Below, one piece after another: positions 36,266-42,560 of a DNA stretch of 42,560 bases. The stretch is from CAYXNZ01 sp964553705. Lineage in GTDB: Bacteria; Patescibacteriota; Patescibacteriia; Patescibacteriales; GWC2-42-12. Position 1 is the first letter of the stretch. Each line of letters starts with the position of its first letter. Both the position numbers and the translations under genes were made by a program. Where the stretch lies: contig CAZKKV010000002.1 in assembly GCA_964553705.1 (NCBI GenBank), positions 1 through 42,560 on the forward strand. Reading direction: 5' to 3'. Below the pieces are notes generated by a model, which was not told the DNA's origin, ran no database searches, and worked only from the letters and a program-made list of their open reading frames with translations.

Positions 36266-36970
36266 ATGATGCAAATAAAAATAGACAAGTTTGAAGGTCC
36301 TCTCGGGTTACTACTTAAACTGATTGAGAAGGAAGAGATGGATATTACCGAAATTTGTTTGGCAAAAATAACCGATCAATACATTAATTACATAAGAAAT
36401 TCTGATTATATCAAGCCTGATGATATGGCTGATTTTTTAGTTGTAGCGGCAAAACTACTTTTGATTAAATCAAAAGCGTTGTTACCGTATTTGTATTCTG
36501 AAGAAGAATCAGAAATTGAGGAGTTTGAGCAACAGTTAAAAATGTATAAAGAATTTGTTGAAGCGTCCAAGGTGATTGAAAAAATGATTGGCAAAAAGAA
36601 ATTTATGTTTGCCAGAGAGTTTAATCGTCAAGTAATGTTGGCTAACGCAAAGATATTCTCTCCACCGAAAAAAATAACGATTGATGATGTAAAAATTGTT
36701 TTTGAAGAATTAATCGGAAGATTAAAACCGACAGATAAACTCGAAGAAAGGTCGATGGAAAAGACAGTAAGTATTGATGAAAAAATTTCTGCTATTAAAG
36801 ATTTACTTATGGAAAGAATTAAGTTTAGTTTTAAAAAAATTCTGAGCGGAGCGCAAAATAAAACCGACATAATAGTGAGTTTTTTAGCTATGTTAGAATT
36901 AATTAAACAAAAAACTATTACCGTCGAACAGCATCATCTGTTTGGGGAAATCGATATTAATAAAGCATAA
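36266..36970 (+). CDS. scpA: Segregation and condensation protein A
   Basis: 234 residues with IDKFEGPLGLLLKLIEKEEMDITEI at the N-terminus and DFLVVAAKLLLIKSKALLP, typical ScpA segments. It is the kleisin that links the SMC heads. Start at ATG 36266 or 36269 (tandem Met). scpB follows after four bases, and the pair forms the condensin complex with SMC, which is not in this window. Confidence 0.92.
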   Translation: MMQIKIDKFEGPLGLLLKLIEKEEMDITEICLAKITDQYINYIRNSDYIKPDDMADFLVVAAKLLLIKSKALLPYLYSEEESEIEEFEQQLKMYKEFVEASKVIEKMIGKKKFMFAREFNRQVMLANAKIFSPPKKITIDDVKIVFEELIGRLKPTDKLEERSMEKTVSIDEKISAIKDLLMERIKFSFKKILSGAQNKTDIIVSFLAMLELIKQKTITVEQHHLFGEIDINKA

Positions 36971-36974
36971 AATC

Positions 36975-37520
36975 ATGAGTTTAGAAACAAAAATTGAATC
37001 ATTATTATTTATTTCGGCTAAGCCAATGTCAATTAAACAATTAGCCGATTTATTAAAAACGGAAAAAGATAAAATACAAGAAGCTGGTGATGAGCTAGTG
37101 GAAGAATATAAAAACAATAAACGTGGCGTTCAAATTATTAAAGATGGTTTAAAATATCAAATGGTTAGCGCACCGGAAAATTCCAAGGTCGTACAAGAGT
37201 TTATTAAAGACGAAACAACCGGAGAATTAACCAGACCAAGTCTAGAGGCGTTGACGATTATTGCTTATCGTAGTCCGATTTCAAAAATTGATTTAGACAG
37301 AATAAGAGGTGTTAACTGTGCTTTGATTATACGAAATTTGTTATTAAGGGGATTAATTGAAGCAAAAACCGATAGTAAAAAACGAGAGACTTATTATTCG
37401 GTTAGCTTTGATTTTATCCGTTTTCTCGGCATCAATAACATTATTGATTTGCCTGATTACAAAAAATTAAACGAAGATGACACTCTTGATAGATTTTTAG
37501 AAGAAACTAACGACAATTAG
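36975..37520 (+). CDS. scpB: Segregation and condensation protein B
   Basis: 181 residues. I start at ATG 36975 (MSLETKIESLLFISAKPMS), not at an in-frame ATG inside scpA. Two winged-helix domains are seen, with TRPSLEALTIIAYRSPISKIDLDRIRGVN and IEAKTDSKKRETYYSV in parts. It binds ScpA. The next gene starts four bases later. Confidence 0.92.
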   Translation: MSLETKIESLLFISAKPMSIKQLADLLKTEKDKIQEAGDELVEEYKNNKRGVQIIKDGLKYQMVSAPENSKVVQEFIKDETTGELTRPSLEALTIIAYRSPISKIDLDRIRGVNCALIIRNLLLRGLIEAKTDSKKRETYYSVSFDFIRFLGINNIIDLPDYKKLNEDDTLDRFLEETNDN

Positions 37521-37523
37521 AGT

Positions 37524-38717
37524 ATGAAAAATAAAAACATAATTGAGAATCCTAAAAAAATAAAGCAAGCCGATTTGATAGTTGGCATTCCTTCACACAA
37601 CGAGGCTGACACTATCGCCTATGTCGCTGAACAAGTCGACAGGGGTTTAACTAAAAATTTTCCTAAATACAAAGCAGTCATTATTAATCTCGATAATTAC
37701 TCACCAGATAATACAAAAAAAATTTTTTTGAATGTAAAAACAGCTAATCCGAAAATTTATATTTCGACAGTCCGAGGAGTTATGGGCAAAGGTAGAAATT
37801 TATACAACCTTTTCAATTACGCCAGCCGTTTAAACGCAAAGGCAGTGGCCGTAGTAGATGCTGATTTAGAAAGCATTACGTCGGAATGGATGAAAAATTT
37901 ACTGACGCCGATATTGACTGGCTACGACTTAGCAACTCCTTATTATTCAAGATGTGAATATGATGGTTCAATTACTAATCATATATGTTATCCGCTAATT
38001 TATGGTTTATTTGGTTTGAATATACGTCAACCGATTGGCGGTGACTTTGCCTTTTCGCCTAAATTGGTTGAATATTGGCTTAAACAGAAATGGCATAAAA
38101 CTACCTATAAATATGGTATAGATATTTTTATGACGATTAATGCGATTACCGGAGGATTTAAAATAGCACAAGTCGGATTAGGCGCAAAAATTCATAAACC
38201 GAGCGCTCCTAAACTTGGACCGATGTTTTCTCAGGTTGTTGCGACATTATTCAAAAATGTTTTAGCTAACAAAAAATTATGGCTTGATAATAAAGGGGAA
38301 AAATCTGTAAAATATTTTGGTAAAAAAACTTTTGCTAAACCGCAGACTCTGGGGGTTGACTATAAAAGCATGAAGATAACTTCGATTTTTGATTTTCAGG
38401 CTAACGAAGATTTACTTCAACGAGCTTTGAGCGGAGTGGTTTTTAAAAAAATTAAAAGAATGTATGAAGTTGGCAAAATAGAAATAGACGATCAGCTTTG
38501 GTATAAAATCCTTTTTGATGTGCTATACGCTTATGATAGAACTGATTTAAACGCTGGCTTGATTGAAGCTATTAAACCTTTGTATTTTGGTCGCTTTATT
38601 AGTTTTTTTAGATCCACACTAGATAAACCCTTTGAAGATTGTGAAGAGGAAATAAAAGAACAGGCAAAATTGTTTTGGGAAGATCGTCAGTATCTAATAA
38701 GTAAATATCACAAATAA
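37524..38717 (+). CDS. GT-A glycosyltransferase, glucosyl/mannosyl-glycerate synthase-like
   Basis: 397 residues. The start VGIPSHNEADTIAYVAEQVDRG is a GT-A nucleotide-binding fold; VDADLESI contains the metal-binding DxD motif, and GVMGKGRN and RQPIGGDFAFS resemble segments of retaining GT81/GT78-type enzymes that make glucosyl- or mannosyl-phosphoglycerate. Substrates cannot be read. It might make a compatible solute or a surface sugar. It follows scpB closely but is functionally unrelated. Confidence 0.75.
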   Translation: MKNKNIIENPKKIKQADLIVGIPSHNEADTIAYVAEQVDRGLTKNFPKYKAVIINLDNYSPDNTKKIFLNVKTANPKIYISTVRGVMGKGRNLYNLFNYASRLNAKAVAVVDADLESITSEWMKNLLTPILTGYDLATPYYSRCEYDGSITNHICYPLIYGLFGLNIRQPIGGDFAFSPKLVEYWLKQKWHKTTYKYGIDIFMTINAITGGFKIAQVGLGAKIHKPSAPKLGPMFSQVVATLFKNVLANKKLWLDNKGEKSVKYFGKKTFAKPQTLGVDYKSMKITSIFDFQANEDLLQRALSGVVFKKIKRMYEVGKIEIDDQLWYKILFDVLYAYDRTDLNAGLIEAIKPLYFGRFISFFRSTLDKPFEDCEEEIKEQAKLFWEDRQYLISKYHK

Positions 38718-38721
38718 TTTT

Positions 38722-39786
38722 ATGTTGATTTCGGCAGCAATTAGTTTTATTATATCAACTTCGCTGTTTAGTGGGTTAATCGGATTAGCGCCAGTTATGT
38801 TTGTGTCATCATACAATTATCAGCAGGAAGGTGCAGTATTGGGCGTATCAGAAGAAAATAAAGTAGAGGACAAATTAGTTGAAGATCAAATTGATTTTGA
38901 GAATGCCGTTGCCAAAATGGTTGACGAAACTCAAAAATTATTTTTGCCGAATTTACCGCAGTTGCCACAACTTGATCAGCCGATAAAGCGATTGCCGACT
39001 AGTCAAATAAAAGGAGAAACAATTATTATCAATGATTTAGATATGCAGGCTGATAATGCTTTGGCAATGGATTGTCAAAGTGGAGATATCTTTTTTGAAA
39101 AACGAATAGATCAACCGCGATCAATAGCTAGTATAACTAAACTCATAACAGCCTTGGTGTTTTTGGATTATAATCCTGGCTGGGATGAAATTTATAAAAT
39201 AAAAGAGTCTGATAGAAGAGATGGGGGAATAGTTTATCTTTACACAGGAGAAGAGGTAAAAACAAAAGATTTGTTCTACACCAGTCTCGTTGGTTCAGGC
39301 AATACCGCGACAGTAGCCCTAGTTCATTCAACTGGTATGACCGAGCAGGAATTTGTCGATAAAATGAACGAAAAAGCAAAGACTTTGGGTTTTAAAAATA
39401 CTCGTTTTGTTGAGGTGTCAGGTTTGCACAGTGGTAATATTTCGACTGCCAGAGAAGTCGCTAAATTGGCTGACATAGCTTTTTCAAACGACGATTTAGC
39501 AAAAGCTTGTTCGACTAGTAAATACGAATATGAAACTACGGGTGGTAGAAAAAAAGTAATTTATAGTACAAATTATTTGTTGTCTGACAAAAATTTGGAA
39601 ACTGAGCATATAACAGTTTTAGATGGCAAAACAGGATATATAGACGCTGCCGGGTATTGCTTGGTCAGTAAGTTTAAAAATACTGAAGGCGGTGAAATAA
39701 TCACTGTAGTTTTAGGCACAGGCAATAATGGAGCTCGCTTTGAAGAAACGGAAAAATTGATTAAAGCTATTTATGAAAAATTATAA
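38722..39786 (+). CDS. D-alanyl-D-alanine carboxypeptidase-like (S11 family)
   Basis: 354 residues. A signal peptide or anchor covers about residues 1-30 (ISAAISFIISTSLFSGLIGLAPVMF in parts). The three active-site motifs are SITK (Ser137, Lys140), SGN (192-194) and KTG (303-305). It would trim peptidoglycan stem peptides outside the membrane. A linker of about 70 residues with Pro/Leu repeats (LPNLPQLPQLDQ) precedes the domain. The gene follows the glycosyltransferase by four bases. Confidence 0.92.
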   Translation: MLISAAISFIISTSLFSGLIGLAPVMFVSSYNYQQEGAVLGVSEENKVEDKLVEDQIDFENAVAKMVDETQKLFLPNLPQLPQLDQPIKRLPTSQIKGETIIINDLDMQADNALAMDCQSGDIFFEKRIDQPRSIASITKLITALVFLDYNPGWDEIYKIKESDRRDGGIVYLYTGEEVKTKDLFYTSLVGSGNTATVALVHSTGMTEQEFVDKMNEKAKTLGFKNTRFVEVSGLHSGNISTAREVAKLADIAFSNDDLAKACSTSKYEYETTGGRKKVIYSTNYLLSDKNLETEHITVLDGKTGYIDAAGYCLVSKFKNTEGGEIITVVLGTGNNGARFEETEKLIKAIYEKL

Positions 39787-39788
39787 AT

Positions 39789-39817
39789 TTGAGAATACCA
39801 AATTAAAATGATATACT
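39789..39817 (+). promoter_or_regulatory. Promoter of tpiA
   Basis: TTGAGA (39789-39794), 17 bases, TATACT (39812-39817), 30 bases before the ATG. Confidence 0.7.
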
Positions 39818-39847
39818 GTAATCAAGATTAAAATTTATTTTAAAAAT

Positions 39848-40615
39848 ATGGAGAAGCAAAAAATTATCATTGCTAACTGGAAAATGAAGCTAACATTAGC
39901 TAAAAGTTTAGAATTAGCAAAAAAGATGAAAGACAAATTTAAAAATTTTAGAAAAGGCAAGATTGTAGTTTGTCCATCTTTTATTGTTTTAGACGAGATT
40001 AGTAAGATATTTGAAAAAACCGCAGTAGAAGTTGGAGGTCAAGACGTTTTTTGGAATGAAAACGGCGCATATACTGGCGAAATTTCTCCAGAGATGTTAA
40101 TTGAAGCAGGTTGTAAATATGTTTTAATCGGACATAGTGAAAGACGTAAGCATTTATTAGAGAATTATGAAATGATAAACAAAGAAGTGAAAGCTGTTTT
40201 AAATGCTGAGAGTTTAGTGCCAGTAATTTGCATTGGAGAAAACTGGGAAGAGAGAAAAACAGAAAAACGTGATTTTGTTTTAACAGAACAATTAAAATTA
40301 GCATTAAGTGATATAGATATCTTGGGTAATCAGCAAGTAATTGTTGCGTATGAGCCTATTTGGGCAATCGGAACAGGTACTGCTATTGAGCCTTCAGAAG
40401 CAGAGTATGCACACAAAATAATTAAACTAACTTTAAATGATATGTTTGGTATGCAGACTGTTAGCAAAAATTTTAGAATTATATATGGAGGTAGTATAAA
40501 CAGTCAAAACGTTGGTGGTTTTATAAACATAGAAGGTGTTGATGGTTTATTAGTTGGTGGTGCTAGCTTAGATGTAAATGAATTTTATAAGGTAGCACAA
40601 TCAATAGCAAAATAA
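39848..40615 (+). CDS. tpiA: Triose-phosphate isomerase
   Basis: 255 residues. Catalytic residues are present: Asn10 and Lys12 in IANWKM, His96 in IGHSERR, Glu169 in AYEPIWAIGTG; the phosphate-binding YGGSIN and LLVGGASL follow. It interconverts DHAP and glyceraldehyde-3-phosphate. It forms a likely operon with the aldolase that follows after 28 bases. Confidence 0.97.
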   Translation: MEKQKIIIANWKMKLTLAKSLELAKKMKDKFKNFRKGKIVVCPSFIVLDEISKIFEKTAVEVGGQDVFWNENGAYTGEISPEMLIEAGCKYVLIGHSERRKHLLENYEMINKEVKAVLNAESLVPVICIGENWEERKTEKRDFVLTEQLKLALSDIDILGNQQVIVAYEPIWAIGTGTAIEPSEAEYAHKIIKLTLNDMFGMQTVSKNFRIIYGGSINSQNVGGFINIEGVDGLLVGGASLDVNEFYKVAQSIAK

Positions 40616-40643
40616 ATAAAATAATTTAAGATAGTCCAAAAAT

Positions 40644-41519
40644 ATGTTAGTCCATATTAAGGAAATAGTTAAACAAGCTAAAAAAGGCGGTTATGCCATA
40701 GGCGCTTTTAATATTCACAGTGTGGAATCTATTTTGGGTGTAGCTCAAGCAGCAGTTGAAACAAAATCTCCAGCCATTATACAAGTATCTGAAAGTACAA
40801 TAAATTACATGGGATTGAAACCGATAACTCATTTGGTTTCAACAGTGGCAAAAAATATTGCCGCTAAAGTGCCTATTGCCCTGCAATTGGATCACGGCAA
40901 AAGTTTTGAATCGGTTTTGGAATGTATTAATGCTGGTTTTACTTCAGTGCATATCGATGCTTCAGTCTTGCCCCTAGACGAAAATATCGCTATAACAAAA
41001 CAGGTTGTTAAGTTTGCTCATCGTAAAGGTGTATGGGTACAAGGAGAAGTAGGTTCTATAATCGGCGGACATGGAAACATAGCTGGAAAAATAAAAGATA
41101 TCCCAATAGCGAATTTAGCCGAAGTAATAAAATTTGCTAAAGAGACGAATGTTGATACTCTGGCTGCTGCAGTCGGTACAGCTCATGGCGTTTATAAGAA
41201 TGAAGATATAAAGTTTGAGCTTCTTAGAAAAATAATCAAACAAACAAAAAAAACTTTTGTGCTTCATGGTGGCTCAGGTTTACCTGATAAAAAAATTAAA
41301 AAGGCGATAAAAGAGGGTGTAAATATAATAAATATTGGCAGTGATATAAAAATAGCTTTTTGCCAAGAACTAATAAAAAATTGCAAAAACAATAAAAAAG
41401 AAACTGATCCTAGAAATTTACTTAAACCAACCATAGAGGCGGTAGAAAAAGTAGTAATTGACAAGATGAAACTTTTTGGTAGCGCTAATAAGATAATTAT
41501 CAAGAATATAGAAACTTAA
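40644..41519 (+). CDS. fba: Class II fructose-bisphosphate aldolase family
   Basis: 291 residues. Zinc-enzyme features: the catalytic-Asp/His segment LQLDHGKSFE, GEVGSIIGG, AAAVGTAHGVY and VLHGGSGLPDKKI. It cleaves fructose-1,6-bisphosphate or a related ketose bisphosphate; tagatose specificity cannot be excluded. Together with tpiA it gives the middle part of glycolysis. Confidence 0.93.
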   Translation: MLVHIKEIVKQAKKGGYAIGAFNIHSVESILGVAQAAVETKSPAIIQVSESTINYMGLKPITHLVSTVAKNIAAKVPIALQLDHGKSFESVLECINAGFTSVHIDASVLPLDENIAITKQVVKFAHRKGVWVQGEVGSIIGGHGNIAGKIKDIPIANLAEVIKFAKETNVDTLAAAVGTAHGVYKNEDIKFELLRKIIKQTKKTFVLHGGSGLPDKKIKKAIKEGVNIINIGSDIKIAFCQELIKNCKNNKKETDPRNLLKPTIEAVEKVVIDKMKLFGSANKIIIKNIET

Positions 41520-41532
41520 AAATAAATTTACT

Positions 41533-42342
41533 ATGTACAATATCGTACCATTAATTTTAATTCTGGTTAGTCTGGGTATAATAATAGTTGTTTCGATAAA
41601 GAAATTTTCTGTTTTATCTAATTTGGATGTCGATAATATTCCAGCCGAAAAAGAAGCCAAGTTTAAAGAACGGATTATTGGTAATAGAATTAAAAGAAAT
41701 ATAATTAAATGGTGGTCAAAAATTAGCCGTGTAATAATACCAGTATTTAGTTGGTTGAGTGATTTTTTTAAAAATTATTATTGCAGATTGAATGAATTAA
41801 AAAAAGAGTATCGACCAAAATTAGAATTATCAGGAGATAAAAAGGAACTGTCAATCGAAAAGACGTTGATAGATGTTGAAGAGTTGTGCCGACAAGAAAG
41901 CTATGAGGAGGCGGAAAAAAATTTAATTGATATAATTAGTCAGGATCCAATAAACTTAAAGGCATTTAAAAAATTAGCGGATATTTATTTGGAGAAAAAG
42001 AATTTTGAGGAAGCAAAGCAAACCTATGAGCATATATTGAAATTATTTGAGACTAAAATTTTAGCTAGCAACAAAGTTGATTATAACAAGCAAATAGCGC
42101 AAATTTATTTTAGTTTGGCTGAAGTAAATTTAGAACAAGATTATTTTGATGAAGCAATAAGACGTATTGAACAAGCGTTAAAAATAGAGCCAAATAACCC
42201 TAGATATCTTGACATAATGCTTGAAATCAGTATAATGAAAAAAGATAAAGATTTAGCCTTGGATGTTTATGGTAATCTTGAAAAAGCTAATCCAGAGAAT
42301 GAAAAATTAGAGGATTTCAAAAAACAGATTGATGAATTATAA
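41533..42342 (+). CDS. Membrane-anchored TPR protein
   Basis: 269 residues. One N-terminal membrane helix (VPLILILVSLGIIIVVSI) and a charged linker are followed by at least three tetratricopeptide repeats between about 115 and 265 (AEKNLIDIISQDPINLKAFKKLADIYLEKKNFEEAKQTYEHIL in parts, FDEAIRRIEQALKIEPNNP). TPRs bind other proteins; the partner is unknown. Likely co-transcribed with tpiA-fba. Confidence 0.8.
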   Translation: MYNIVPLILILVSLGIIIVVSIKKFSVLSNLDVDNIPAEKEAKFKERIIGNRIKRNIIKWWSKISRVIIPVFSWLSDFFKNYYCRLNELKKEYRPKLELSGDKKELSIEKTLIDVEELCRQESYEEAEKNLIDIISQDPINLKAFKKLADIYLEKKNFEEAKQTYEHILKLFETKILASNKVDYNKQIAQIYFSLAEVNLEQDYFDEAIRRIEQALKIEPNNPRYLDIMLEISIMKKDKDLALDVYGNLEKANPENEKLEDFKKQIDEL

Positions 42343-42360
42343 CAAGATAACTAATAGCGT

Positions 42361-42412
42361 ATAACTAATAATTAGATTTAGAGTTATTGGTTGTAAGTTA
42401 TTAGTTATTTTA
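42361..42412 (+). terminator. Hairpin after the TPR gene
   Basis: ATAACTAATAA (42361-42371) pairs with TTATTAGTTAT (42398-42408), eleven pairs, followed by TTTT. The same ATAACTAATA also occurs as a direct copy at 42347-42356, so two alternative hairpins are possible. Confidence 0.55.
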
Positions 42413-42445
42413 ATTATCGCAAAAGTAAGTTCAAATAAATTAATT

Positions 42446-42467
42446 TACGCTATGAAGCTTTAGCGTA
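42446..42467. other. Hairpin directly upstream of tRNA-Thr
   Basis: TACGCTA (42446-42452) and TAGCGTA (42461-42467), seven perfect pairs, five bases before the tRNA. It may be a processing or regulatory structure. Confidence 0.35.
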
Positions 42468-42472
42468 GTAGC

Positions 42473-42545
<73 letters not shown>

Positions 42546-42560
42546 CAGAATATACAATAA

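Noticed and set aside
42347..42467. CRISPR-like or attachment repeats near the tRNA
   Set aside because: Only two short copies of ATAACTAATA and simple hairpins are seen; no regular spacing or spacers, and no integrase nearby.

Overview
The window is AT-rich bacterial DNA read with the standard code: TGA ends several genes and does not occur inside the long ones. The gene content suggests a Patescibacteria (CPR) genome, perhaps of the Parcubacteria type. The reasons are the S12-S7-EF-G-EF-Tu-S10-spc gene order without uL30 (rpmD), charged tails on many ribosomal proteins, Cys4 forms of bL28 and uL24, and many large genes that start without a Shine-Dalgarno (SD) sequence. The taxon is an inference; no 16S rRNA gene is present.

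Layout. Positions 1-2060 are the right end of an integrated element: a truncated membrane-anchored protein, then a large serine recombinase whose 3' end is fused into a ComEC-type metallo-hydrolase gene that has lost its 5' part. Next come a receiver-only response regulator and nucleoside diphosphate kinase. Positions 3965-6116 hold the most unusual region: four consecutive units, each made of a hydrophobic or biased leader ORF without SD, a segment inside that ORF that mimics the 3' arm of the following terminator, the terminator itself, and then a small unknown gene (55-91 aa) with a very strong SD. The leaders are biased towards Ile/Leu/Val, Ile, Leu and aromatic residues respectively. This looks like a tandem set of transcription attenuators controlling uncharacterised small proteins.

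Positions 6180-6451 form a candidate structured RNA. Positions 6552-8412 (minus strand) are a three-gene cassette with its own promoter: an ABC ATPase, a HypB-like GTPase with an iron-sulfur tail, and a 2[4Fe-4S] ferredoxin. Then come an AbrB-like regulator with TACGTA palindromes and a small membrane protein, bL28 (minus) and a site-2-type metalloprotease.

Positions 10406-26652 are the large translation block: rpsL, rpsG, fusA, an acidic unknown gene, tuf, rpsJ and the S10/spc genes through secY. Structured leaders precede tuf and rplC. Positions 26762-31068 continue with an unknown gene, a Ca2+/cation antiporter, adk, map, ruvX, recO and a small SD-led gene. Positions 31238-42342 hold aspS, a HAD phosphatase, membrane and unknown genes, two more small SD-led genes, a YbaK-like deacylase, scpA-scpB, a glycosyltransferase, a D,D-carboxypeptidase, tpiA, a class II aldolase and a TPR protein. 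A tRNA-Thr(GGT) ends the window.

All calls rest on reading the sequence and on general family knowledge; no database search or folding program was used.
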